This document shows positions 25,753 to 38,500 of a DNA stretch of 57,885 nt, in pieces; position 1 is the first letter of the stretch; the number at the start of each line of letters is the position of its first letter. The stretch spans positions 1-57,885 of the forward strand of contig CALESG010000001.1 of assembly GCA_937907215.1 (NCBI GenBank), in the 5' to 3' direction. The notes under the pieces are model-generated. The model was given only the letters and a program-made list of their open reading frames with translations. It made no database searches and was not told the origin of the DNA. This DNA is from an uncultured Ruminococcus sp. (GTDB lineage: Bacteria; Bacillota; Clostridia; Oscillospirales; Ruminococcaceae). Made by a program: the position numbers and the translations under genes.

Positions 25753-28700
25753 AGGAATAAAATCATTATCAGATGTATTCGTGGCACTACAGTTATCTTT
25801 TGGTAGTGTTGGAGATGCGATTGCAAAGATGGCTGCAGCCGCTTCGAGTGGAGCTGGCGTATTCGGTACATTATCTGCCGGAGCTGCTGCGTTATCCGGA
25901 ACACTTGTACCGATTGTCGCTATTGCGGCTGCCGTTGCCGCAGGTATTTACGCAATATCAAAGGCATATGTATCTGCATCAGAAGCTAATGATAAGATGC
26001 GTGATTCCTACAGTGCTTATCAAGAAGCTCAGTCTAATCTCGAAAGTGTCAACTCAGAATTAGACACAACAAAGGCTTCTATGGATGAGCTGCTTGGTAA
26101 AGAACATCTTACATTTGTGGAGGAGGCAGAACTCCAGAAGCTCAAAGATGCTACTGAACAGCTGTTAATTCAGCAGGACTTAGCTGAAAGAGAAGAAAAT
26201 AAAGCAGCCAGACAAGCTGCTGAAGATACTGTTTCAGCATATAAAAAGAATTTCAAAAATGAAATCAGTGCAGACGAAACAAAAGACAGGCAAGATTACG
26301 CACAGACAACAGGGAATAATGTTGGACTTACGACAGACCCCAAGGATGTATCAGCTATGCTCGCTGCTATCAAGCAGTTCGATGCTTTAAAACAAGAAGC
26401 AAAAGATGAACTTGCTAAAGCACAAAAAGATGGAAACGAAAGCGATATTGAATGGCTTGAAGAAGATATCAAGCATTACGACGAGCTTAATCAGGAACTA
26501 ACGGATTCCATTTGGGATCAGGTAAAGCTTCTTACAGAGTATAGAGATAAGCTAAAAGCTCTTCCTGAAGATGAACTTGCAAAGGTCGATGGCGCATCAG
26601 ATGTGCTGAGCCAGATTGATGACCAGATTGCCTATATCTATTCAGAGTTAGACCCTGCTGCTTGGAAGCAGATGCAATTTGATGAAATATTAAATAGCGA
26701 TGAATACAAGAAGGCTAAGGACGAACTCACAGAATTGGCAAAGGCTACAGATGGAGCTGGTATATCGGTTGATGATGTCAAAGAAAAATATCCTGAACTT
26801 GCTTCCGCTATTGAAGGTGCAGGGTTATCAATCAGTGATTTTGTAGACCTAATCAACTCTAGTGCTGAAGCTACGGACGATGCAGGCGAGGCGGTCGTAT
26901 CAAACGCCGAAAGAATTCAGAATGCTGTAGACGATACGACTAAAGCAACGCAGGAGCTGACGTCTCAGATTGATGCAGTACAGTCTGTATTAAACGGTCA
27001 GATGACCGGAAAGTCTATATCCGTAGAAGATTTCAATTCTGATGAACTCGCAGATTATCGAAGTGCTCTTGAGTATGTCAATGGCACAATGCAGTTAAAT
27101 GCGGATAAAGTAGCAGAAATTGCTAAAGCCAAAGCTGACGAACAGGTTGCTATCAACAACACTAATAAGGCATTAGCGCAGTCTCAGTATCTTGAAAATG
27201 CACGACAGATTGAGCAGTATCGTCAGCAGCTACAGGATGCAAGTTTCGCAGAGGGCGAGACAGCCGATAGTATACAGGCTTCAATAGATGCCTTACTGAA
27301 TGAAAACAGTGCTATCGCTGATACATGCGCTCAGTACGACTTACTCTCCGCTTCCATTCAGGAGGCTGTTGGTGCTTATCAGCACTGGCTGAATGCACAG
27401 AGTGCTTCTGATTACGGAGATATGGCGAATGATACTGTTAGTGCTATACAGCAAATTCGTGAAACATACGATGCAAACCCTGATATCTATGGAAATTTCG
27501 GCTCAAAGAAATTTGAAGCTGCCGTAGATTTAATCGTACCGGATTCTGTTGATCGTGAAGATCTCGGTGCTATTGAGTCCTATATGTCTGACTTCAAACA
27601 GTATCTGAGATTCGATGATGACGGAGTTGTCGAAGGTCTTGATATAGATAAATTCCTTCAGAAGTCAGTCGATGCTGGACTGATGTCCTATAGCGAAGAT
27701 GACGGGTTCAAAGTTCTTGGCGGTAAGAAGATGGAAGACTTTGCAGAGGGTCTGAACTTATCTTCCGGAGTTGTTCAGGCATTTTTCGATGAATTACAGT
27801 TGAAGGGTGCTGAATTTGATTGGGGCGATGAGGCTGTCAAGACTGTAGGCGATTTGGCGGTCGAAGCTAATGAAGCTGCTGAGTCATTACGGCAGTTAGA
27901 TGGAAATAGCGACCTGAAAATCAAGATGGATGTATCTGATCTTTCTACAACAGAGGAGCAGGTCAATGCCCTTGATGCAACGATTGCAGAAATGGATGGC
28001 ATTAAAGCTAGACCGGATGTGGATGCTTCAAGTATTGATAATGCCAATGCTGTTATTCAATATTGCCTCACACAGAAGCAATTACTTTCACAGCCTGATG
28101 TTATGCGTGTCGATACTTCTCAGGTTGAGGGCGAAGTCAGCAATGCAATCTCTCTTCTGCAACAATTTCAGAATGCCACAAACGAACTGGAAATTAAGCA
28201 AAAGGTAGGTGCTGATACCAGTGAAGCTGAGTCACAGGTAAACTCTCTTGCTTCGGAAATTCAGAATATCTCTCCAGAGATAAAAGCACAATTAAACATA
28301 GACTCTACTTCCGTAGAATCCATCCAATCATCAATCAATGGATTGTCTGCCGAAACCATTGAGGTTAAAGCAGGTGTTGATGCCTCTGCGATTGAAGGAT
28401 ATCATCCTGACTCTAAGACATGTGATGTAATTTACGACCCGAAAACAGATTTACTTCCGACATCCTTCCCATCTATTGACAGAACAGTAAATTATGTTGC
28501 AAATACAGCAAATCTTCCTGGTTCATTCGACACTATTACACGATATGTGAACTATATAAAGACTGGTGATGTTAGTGTAAATGGTACTGCTCACGCTGAC
28601 GGTACTGCAAGAGCAGGTGGTGACTGGGGAACAGCTCCAGGTGGACGCACACTTGTAGGGGAACTTGGACGAGAAATTGTTGTAGACCCGCGAACAGGCA

Positions 28701-31420
28701 AGTGGTATACAGTTGGCGACAACGGTGCTGAGTTCAGAGATATCCCAGCAGGCGCTATCGTGTTCAATCATAAACAGACTGAGAGTCTGTTAGCGAATGG
28801 TTATGTTGCCGGACGTGCTTCTGCTCTTGTAAGTGGTACAGCGATGGTGACTGGTGGCTATAGACCATATAAACCCAGCTCATCTTCTACGAGCAGAAGA
28901 CCATCTTCATCTAATAATGGGTCATCATCCAGAAGCTCTAGTACAGGATCTAGCAGTTCAAGATCTAGCAGTTCAAGATCAAATTCTAATAAAAATAAAG
29001 AATTTGAAAAAACATTTGACTTTATTGCGATAGCTGTTGATAGAGCTACAGAGGCTATTGATAGGTTAAAAGTTACTGCTGATAGTGCATTTCAGACACT
29101 GAGTACACGTAACAAAAGTACTGTCAAAGAGATATCTGCAATCACAAAGAAGATTAATGTCGAGAATAAGGCATATAAGAAATATATGGCGAAAGCCAAT
29201 TCTCTAGGTTTGAGTCAATATTGGGTCAAAAAAATCAAAAATGGTTCTATTGATATCAGAACAGTTAAGGATGAAGACCTTGCTGATAAAATTCAGGAAT
29301 ATCAGGACTACTATGAAAGAGCAATCGAAGCAAGAGATGCCGTCGCAGAATTACGTGAAGATATTGCAAGCTTATACAAAGAAAGATTTGACAATATCTC
29401 AAATGATTTTGAAAATCAGATTAGCTTACTGGAACATCTTACAAATACATACGATAATGGAATCGATAACCTCGAAGCGCGTGGATACTTTGCAAGCACC
29501 AAACTCTATGAAGCAATGAAGAATGTAGAAAAACAGAATATTGCTGTTCATAAGAAAGAACTTAGCTCCCTCATTAAAGCTATGTCTGAAGCTGTAAAAT
29601 CCGGAGCAATCAAAGAAGGTAGCGAGGCATGGTATGACATGCAGAATGACATTAATGCTGTGAAAGAATCTATCCAGGAGTCTGAAACCGCTATCCTTGA
29701 ATTTAATAATTCGATACGAGAAATCAAGTGGGAACGTTTTGAATATCTACAAGAGCAGATCAGTAATATTACTGATGAAGCCAACTTCATGATTGACTTA
29801 ATGGAGAACTCCGATTTATTTACAGATAATGGTAAGTTTACCGATACTGGTATGGCGACGTTGGGTCTCCATGGTCAAAACTACAATGTATATATGGCTC
29901 AGGCGGATAAATATGCTGAAGAACTGAAAAAGTTAAATGCTGATATCGCAAAAGACCCAAATAATACAACATTGCTACAACATCGTCAGGAATTGCTGGA
30001 GGCACAGCGTGACTCAATCCTTGCTGCTGAGGATGAGAAACAGGCTATTAAAGACCTCGTAGCTGACGGTATCGAAAAAGAGCTTGATGCCTTACAGGAT
30101 TTGATTGACAAATATACTGAAGCGATGGATACTGCTAAAGACCTGCATGATTACCAGAAGGATATCGAAAAGCAGTCGTCGGAGATTGCAAAACTGCAAA
30201 AACAATTATCTGCCTATTCTGGTGATAATTCAGAAGAGACAAGAGCTACCATACAGAAAATTCAAGTTGATCTGGCTGATGCTATGGACGACCTTGAGGA
30301 GACACAGTACGAACACTATATTAGTGAACAGAAAAAGCTCCTTGACAACCTGTATGACGAATACGAGGCGATTCTGAATGAACGTCTTGATAATATTGAT
30401 GCTCTTATTTCTGACATGATTGATACCATCAACGCCAACTCTGCGTCAATTAGCACTACGTTGCAGGTACAAAGCGATAAAGTTGGATATGACTTATCTA
30501 CTGCCATGAAATCAATCTGGTCAAACGAGGGTGGTGGATATTCTATTATCACAAAGTATGGTGACTCTTTCTTGACACAGATGACATCAGTAAATGATGT
30601 GATTACAAAAATAGCATACAAAATTGGCGCTATGGTCAAAGAAAGTGATAATCAGGCTAATCAGACTGTGTCTTCTGCGACTCCATCCACCAAAACAGAT
30701 ACATCCGCAAAGCCTCCTACAAGTAATAAAACTGAAGATAAAAAGCCTACTAAGAAACCATCAAAGAAAACAAAATTCAATGATGATATAAAACGAGGTG
30801 TTGCAGCGGCTATATGGATTTATGGCTCTAAATCTGGATGGGGAAACGACCCAGATAGAAAGAAACGTCTGACAGCTAAGTTCGGCGCATCTAATGCCGC
30901 TGCTGTACAGAAATATATTAATGCTCATGCGAATAATGGTGATCTATACGACTACTGGGTAAAGACTGGAAAAAGTAAATTATCACAGTATTATTACAGT
31001 GCATTTAAGAAGGGTGGACTTGCTGACTATACCGGAGTGGCATGGCTTGATGGTTCTCCTACAGAGCCAGAAATGGTTCTGAACCCAGAGGACACACAGA
31101 ATTTCATTGCATTGAAAGATGCTATGAGAAGCATTGCAGATGGAAATAATCCTTTAAGCAAGTTGTTTGGAGGAGATGAATGCGCTGCAAATGTGTTATC
31201 GCAGCTTGCTAAGGTAAGTGCGCCTATGTCCGGAAAAGATACAACAAATATCGGAGATATCACCTATCAGGTAACAATTCCGATAGAACATGTACAAGAC
31301 TACAACGATTTTATGAATCAGATGCGCAAGGACGGAAAGTTTGAAAAGATGATTCGTTCCATGACTGTCGATCAGTTGTCTGGCGGCAGTAAACTATCGA
31401 AAAATAAATATCAGTGGTAG
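25753..31420 (+). CDS. Tape measure protein, exon 2
   Basis: The last 1,888 residues of the tape measure. Near its start is a hydrophobic segment (LVPIVAIAAAVAAGIYAI), followed by long coiled-coil regions. A GELGREIVVDPRTGKWY element and then a serine-rich linker (about 28870-28990) follow. The C-terminal third again has coiled coils and a typical end motif KKGGLADYTGVAWLDGSPTE. The protein sets tail length and is injected or stays in the tail lumen. No lytic enzyme motif was identified in this exon. The ATG at 25709 lies in the intron and is not a real start. Confidence 0.85.
28947..28976 (+). repeat. Tandem 15-bp repeat in tape measure linker
   Basis: Two exact copies of GATCTAGCAGTTCAA (28947-28961 and 28962-28976), followed by a further GATC. 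It encodes serine/arginine-rich linker and could change length by slippage without loss of frame. Confidence 0.7.
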
Positions 31421-31425
31421 CAACT

Positions 31426-31460
31426 AGAGAGGCAATTATCATGTTGCCTCTCTTTCTATT
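31426..31460 (+). terminator. Terminator after tape measure
   Basis: AGAGAGGCAA (31426-31435) pairs perfectly with TTGCCTCTCT (31444-31453), followed by TTCTATT. The 10-bp perfect stem makes this one of the strongest hairpins in the window. Confidence 0.7.
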
Positions 31461-31473
31461 GGAGGAAAAGGAT

Positions 31474-31776
31474 ATGAATTTAAACAGGAAAATTGACATG
31501 CAGGAACGTACTATAAAAAGCCTGCAAGAAAAAAACGAAAAACTTAGAAGTGAAAATAGAGCTTTGCGTGCAGAAAACGCACAGCTTTCTGATAAGAACC
31601 AGCACTATGAGCAAATTATTGGCAGTGTTAATACCTTGCGTTCGGAGTGGAATGCAAGAATTCAAGAAGCTCTTGAATATCGAAACAAGTATAAGGATGC
31701 TGTATTTGCTGTCCGCAAAATACGCAAGGAATATGAAAAGAAGTTTAATCATCTAAATAGACAGTTCAAGGTATAA
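31474..31776 (+). CDS. Small coiled-coil protein
   Basis: A 100-aa protein made almost wholly of a coiled coil (MQERTIKSLQEKNEKLRSEN and similar heptads), with a basic C-terminus. ATG 31474 follows GGAGGAAAAGG. The frame is open further upstream to 31414 but without a ribosome binding site. Lying between tape measure and distal tail protein, it may be a tail-tip assembly factor. Confidence 0.6.
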   Translation: MNLNRKIDMQERTIKSLQEKNEKLRSENRALRAENAQLSDKNQHYEQIIGSVNTLRSEWNARIQEALEYRNKYKDAVFAVRKIRKEYEKKFNHLNRQFKV

Positions 31777-31797
31777 ATTACGAAAGGAGGAGGACGT

Positions 31798-32595
31798 ATG
31801 GATAGATGTGATTTTATTTTTCGAGGAGAGTCACTAAGTGACCACGGCTATATGCTTTGTGGATTTGATAGCTCTGGCTCAGTAGGAGCCGTAACAACGG
31901 ATTCGCAACGAGAACCTACCTCAATATCAATGTTTGGTGGACGATATTTCCCGATTATATATTCAGTTTACGATGGCGCACTTGTTGCAGAAATGTCAAT
32001 ATGCAAACTCGGTAATGATGCAGGCTCTGCAATCACACCAAAAGAAGCTGCCGCTTTGAAACGTTGGCTTGAGAGTCCAACCGCGTCCGAACTCAGAGTC
32101 GGCGGCGATGATTATGAAGGTATTTTCTGGAATGGAATATTTAATGTCGCTGAAGTTCATGCGGATTCTACTTGCATCGGATTCAATTTAACCTTTACTG
32201 CTACCGCTCCATTTGGTTACAAGGACAAAGTAAATATAAGCGGATCAGTCGCAAAGGACGGAACTATTAGTATAAGCGATACGAGTGATGATGAAGGATA
32301 TATTTACCCAGATATCACAATCACATTGAAGTCCGCTGGTGATTTAAAAATCACAAACGAATTTGATAAGAGAACAACCGTTATCCGTGGATGCTCTTCC
32401 GGGGAAACACTCACATTTACTCATCTACTGCAGATTTTATCGAGTAATAAATCCCATGAACTTGGAGATGACTTCAACTACAAATTTATCCGAATCAACA
32501 ATGAGTATGGCAATGTGGTAAACAAACTGACGTTTAACCTCCCTTGTACATACTCTATTTCATATAATCCGATTGCGAAGGTGGTGATTGCGTGA
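31798..32595 (+). CDS. Distal tail protein (Dit-like)
   Basis: A 265-aa protein that fits the siphovirus Dit family: an N-terminal FIFRGESLSDHGYMLCGFD segment forming the tail-end ring domain, then a galectin-like C-terminal part. It connects the tail tube to the hub/fibre protein encoded next, whose GTG start overlaps its TGA stop. Confidence 0.78.
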   Translation: MDRCDFIFRGESLSDHGYMLCGFDSSGSVGAVTTDSQREPTSISMFGGRYFPIIYSVYDGALVAEMSICKLGNDAGSAITPKEAAALKRWLESPTASELRVGGDDYEGIFWNGIFNVAEVHADSTCIGFNLTFTATAPFGYKDKVNISGSVAKDGTISISDTSDDEGYIYPDITITLKSAGDLKITNEFDKRTTVIRGCSSGETLTFTHLLQILSSNKSHELGDDFNYKFIRINNEYGNVVNKLTFNLPCTYSISYNPIAKVVIA

Positions 32596-35500
32596 ATACT
32601 TCTTTATATGGAGGTCTTATTGAAATAAGTCCTGACGGTCAGCCAATTACACCAGATCTCGTTCTTTCTTATCGTGGCGGAACCAAACAAGGAATTATTC
32701 ACAATGTCCAATCACTGACGAATGCAAATGCACTTGTAGAAACTGCTGAGATATCCTTTGATGTTTATAAGGAGATCGATGATGTTGAATGCCAGTTATG
32801 GGATGATATCAGAGATTTCAGACTTGTATATATACCACATCTTGATACGTCTACGTTCAATCCGTGGTATGAGCTTTCTGTAGAAGTTGATGAAAACGAC
32901 TGTACAATCAAGCATTGTCATGGCGTTCATTTACAGGAAGCAGAGCTTGGTCAGCTCACATTAAATGGTGTTGAAATTAATACCGAAGATGATATTGCGA
33001 GAGACGATTACTCTCCCACTATTATTTATGACCCAAAGAATCCAGAAGCTTCTGCTCTGGATAGAATTTTAAAAGATAAAGCATCTCATTATACTATCGT
33101 ACATGTGGATTCTTCTATTGCGAATTTGCAGAGGACATTTTCATGGGACGGTTCGAGTATAAAAGATGCATTTGATGACATCGCAAACGAAGTGGAATGT
33201 CTTTTTAAATATGGCGAGTACACGAACAACGATGGCAAAATTCACAGAACAATTTCCGTATATGATCTGAATGACCGATGTATGGAATGCGGCGAACGTG
33301 GCTCATTCACTACAAAGGTATGTCCGAAATGTGGCTCTGCAAATATCAATTACGGATATGGCACTGACAGCGGTATTTTTCTTAGCCATGAGAATTTTGC
33401 TGGAGATATTACATATTCATCAAATAAAGACAGTGTAAAGAACTGTTTCCGTCTCGTTGCTGGTGATGACTTGATGACTGCGACGATTCGTAATATCAAC
33501 CCTAGTGGTAGTCAATATATTTGGTATTTGAGCGATTCTGTTCGCGCGGATATGTCACATGCTTTACAGGATAAGCTGAAAGCTTACGATACGGAATATG
33601 AATCGTACTCAACCGAAAAGCAGATAGATATTCCATCTACTGTGATTTCTGAGTATAACGCTCTTATCAATAAATACAAGCTATATGATGACACTTTGAC
33701 GAATGTCAAATATCCAATCATAGGATATTCTGCATTAACAGATGTATATTATTCTGCATTGAATTTCTATAGCTTATTAAAGACTACTCTTGCTCCTGCC
33801 TCAGAGCATGGAGAAAAGACAACCGCTGCAAAAGAGCTTACAAAGCTTACCACAAATACATTATCTCCTCTTGGTATTCAGAACGCAGAGATTTCATCTT
33901 CCACTACTGTTACATCTGCTGTGCAAAATTACGCAAAAGTATTCATTGACACTTCCTTGTATAGAATTACTGCAAAATGCAATATTTATGAAGCAAAGGT
34001 ATGGAAAGGAACTATCACACTTACTGGATACTCAAACGATGAAGATACGGCGACATCCGCAGAATTGACTGTGTATGTATCAGATGCTACTCCAGACTTC
34101 ATTAAATGTCAGATTGAAAAGGCAATGAAGAAAAATGAAGTCGATGCAACTGGTACTGTTGCTCTGTTTAAAAAGAGTGAATCTGACTTTAAACAGGCGC
34201 TGTCATTCTATAGTGTGGACAATCTCAATATTCTTGCGAGTATCGCTCGTGGGTGCTTGGATATCTTAATTCAGCAGGGAGTAGCTGACCCGGAAAAGGA
34301 ATTATACTCTTCCATGTACTTACCGTACTACAACAGAAGTGTATGGATTCAGGATGAATTAAGGGAACGTGAAGCAGAGGTTCTGAAACTCAGAGGTACA
34401 AGAAGTAACCCAGATGGCGTACTGGATTACATTGAGAAACAGCGTCAGGCTATCGCCAACAAGCTTGATCTCAGAAGCTACCTTGGAGAAACTTTGTGGG
34501 TAGAGTTCTGTTCTTTCAGACGTGATGATACATATCAGAATGATAACTTCATTTCTGATGGATTATCAGATACAGAGCTGATTGCACAGGCAAAAGAATT
34601 TATCAAACACGCCGAACGTGAAATCGTAAAATCTGCGACATTACAGCATACAATCAGTTGCAACCTTAACAATTTCCTTCTGGTTAAAGAGCAGGATGTG
34701 GAAGAATCTCCGGTTCCAATCGTCACATTGGATGGAATTCATATCATTACTCACGATCAGCTTTATCTTGTAAAGGGCAATGCAACATTCTCTCCTCTTC
34801 TCGTTAATTTCGAGGTTGGTAACTGGGTTCACATCGAGATTGACGGAGTGGTATATAAGCTTCGATTGACCTCTTATAAGATTGACTATGACAATCTTGA
34901 TAAGCTTGACGTAGAGTTTTCTGATGTCACATATGGACTGGACTACATGTCAGATACACAAAGTATTCTGGCTCAGGCGCAATCTATGGCAACATCATAC
35001 TCTATGGTACAGCATCAGGCTAATAAGGGAAATAATGCGAATAAGCAGATTATGGACATGGTTGAGAACGGTCTGAACCTTACGAATAAAAGAATCGTAA
35101 ACGCTGCAGATAATCAGAATATGGTTGTTGATGAATCCGGTCTCTTGATGAGAGAAAAGAATGAATTCGGAGACGACTATAGCGCAGAGCAGACAAAGAT
35201 TATCAATCATGGATTTTATTACACCAATGATGGATGGAAGACTGTTAAGACAGGTCTCGGTAAGTATATTTACTATGACCCGGAAACAGGTACATATAAA
35301 GAAGACTACGGTATTATCGCACATAAGATTGTCGGTAATATCATTCTTGGAAATGAGCTTGGTATTTACAACACATCAGGCTCTGTGAAGATTGACCAGA
35401 ATGGTGTGACGATTACTGCCGATGCTTCTGATACGAACAAGGATTTATTTACACTTCAGCGTAAGAACGAAGATGGTTCTTACACAAAATATGTGTATGT

Positions 35501-38500
35501 GGATGATGATGGAAATATCAAAATCAACGGTAGACATATCCAAATGACAACCAGCGATGACCTTGGCTCTTATATTGACAAAACCATCAAGCAGGAAGCT
35601 GCTGCTCTCGTGGTACAGCTTACAAATGAATACATCGGTATCACTACCGACTCTAATGGAAACGGAGGCAATTTCACTGATTGCTATACAGATGTACTCG
35701 TATTCTCCGGAAGTACGGATATCACAAAATCATCTGACCTGAAGTGGACAATCACTGCCACAAGCGGGATTGTAGGTGAATGGGACAAGACGAACCATAG
35801 ATACACGATCAAGAACTTAACCACAAGTGTTGGTGAGGTCGTATTTGATTTAATCTATATGGACAAGTTATCTGTCAGCAAGAAATTCCGCATTGCAAAA
35901 CTGAAAGCCGGTGCTGATGGCGGTCAAGGTCTTCCTGGACGTGACGGTGTAGATGGTAAATCATCCTACATTCATATCAAATATAGCCCGGTTGCAAATC
36001 CAACTGATGAATTAATGACCGAAGTTCCATCTACATATATCGGCATCTGTGTCGATGAAAATGTTAATGACCCTACAACGGCAAGCTCTTATGCATGGAG
36101 TAAATTTACTGGTAAAGACGGTAAGGACGGTACAGCAGGTGCAGATAGTTATGTGCATTTTGCGTATGCTCAGTCAGCAGATGGTAGTGTGAACTTCAGT
36201 GTAGTCGAATACGAAGGAGCTACACATATCGGTGTTTATACCGACAATGTGAAAGAAGATAGTACAGACTATAAAAAATACGCTTGGTCACAAATTCGTG
36301 GAGAAGATGGTACAAGTGTGTATATCGTTTCCACGGAGGTTGTGTATATTCCGAGCGACAGTGGTACTATCCCACCATCCGCAAACTCAATGGCGACAAA
36401 TGATGGAAAAATCATTGTAGACCATAATGGAAACGAGCTGGCTACAAATAAGTGGCTCACAACAGTTCCGAATGTTATCGAAGGATCATATCTATGGACG
36501 AGAACTACGGTCAATTACTCAGATGGAAATTCTACGGTAACATATAGCGTGTCAAGACAGGGTATCGATGGTACGGATGGAATCGACGGAATCAATGGGC
36601 GTGATGGACGTGACGGTTCAAGCAATTATGTTCATATCAAATATTCCGCATATCCAAATCCTGCAGATAGCCAGATATCAGAAGTCCCTTCAGACTACAT
36701 TGGTATTTGCGTGAATGATGTCATCAAAGACCCAGATACGGCAAACTCCTATACATGGTCTAAGTTTGCAGGAAAAGACGGCGAGGACGGTATTCCAGGC
36801 AAGAACGGTTATGTGCATTTCGCATACGCTATGAGTGCTGATGGTAAAGAGGGATTCTCTAAATCCGAGTTTACCGGAGCAACATATATTGGCGTGTACT
36901 CTGATAATGTACAGGCTGATAGCGGAAACTACAAGGATTATGCATGGTCTCTTATCAAGGGTGCTGATGGCAAAACGCCTGTTAAAGGAGTCGATTACTT
37001 TGACGGTATATCCTCTTATCTCTGGATAAGATATGCTACTGACGCAAATGGCAGCGGAATGACCACAACACCTTCAAGTGCAACAAAATATATCGGTACT
37101 GCATCTACAACCACTTCTACCGCACCGGCAGCCGCAAGTGCATATAAGTGGTCTAAGTACGTCGGTGAAAACGGTACACCAGGTGAGAACGGCTATGTTC
37201 ATATAGCTTACGCAGACTCAGCTGATGGAAAAACCGGATTCAATACGACTGTTGGTACTGATAAAAAATATATCGGACAGTACACAGATAATATTGAGGC
37301 TGATAGTACAGACCCTGCGAAGTACACATGGTCTCTTATCAAGGGTGCTGATGTTACAATTACCTCTACAAAAATAGAGTATATTGCAACAACCGAGAAA
37401 AGCACTACCCCGCCAGAATCAGTCGAGCTTATCACTAGCGGTGGGTTATCACTGGTTGACAATTCTTCGAGAATATTTGTTACAAACAAATGGTCGGACG
37501 AAATGCCTGAACTTTCAGATGGCATGATTCTCTGGACAAGAACTACTGTCAACTATTCAGACGGCAATTCAACTGTAACGTATACAAATGCGAAACAGGG
37601 TGATACCGGAGTGACAGGAAGAACATATTTCCTTGAAGTTGATACATCCGCAGTCAAGATTGATGGAAATAACATCATTACACCTGATACGGTTAAAGTC
37701 AGAGGATATTACAGAGATGGCAATGGTGATCGAGAGGTTTACCCTTGCCGTTTTGTCATTACAAAGACGTATAGTGACAACCGAACAGAAGAAGTATTTA
37801 GCTCTTCTGAAAATATTACTGAGCAGTCATTCACGATCTATGGCGAAACTGATATGCCTACGTTTTATACAGTAGAAATGCATAAATCCAGCCAAACTCC
37901 AAATGATAATAACCTGCTTGATATCCAGACAATTCCTATTCTGGTAGATAGCGCAAATATGATGATTGGTGCAAGAAACTTACTCAAGAAGTCTGATGAG
38001 CTTGAAGGATGTCATTACTATGGTAACAATGGTGTTTATAGTATTACAGAAGATGAGATTGAAGCAAAAAAAGTAATTAAAGTTCAATCTGGAATTGGAT
38101 CTAATACAGCCAAAGCTGTTTACTATGAAGTATACACAGATAATTTAATTTCTTCTGCTATTGGTACTAAACTTACAGTATCAATGAATGTATACTCTCG
38201 TCAGAATACAACGATTAATGTATGTCTTGCAAACATCAATGGTGTCATGCAGACCACAGACATGCAACAGATACAGTTGTCTTCTGGATGGAATAAAGTA
38301 TATACAGTTTTGACACTTGAAGATACGGAATTCGAGCTGGTTACTGATACACGTTACAATTTTGTAACTTCGTCCGGTCAGTTATTGACAACAGGGAATG
38401 TCGGAAATCTTTCCAATGTTTTGCGTATTACTGACAATATGAACGGAAATGATTATTACGCTATTGATTATATCCAGTTAGAAAAAGGAAATCGTCCTAC

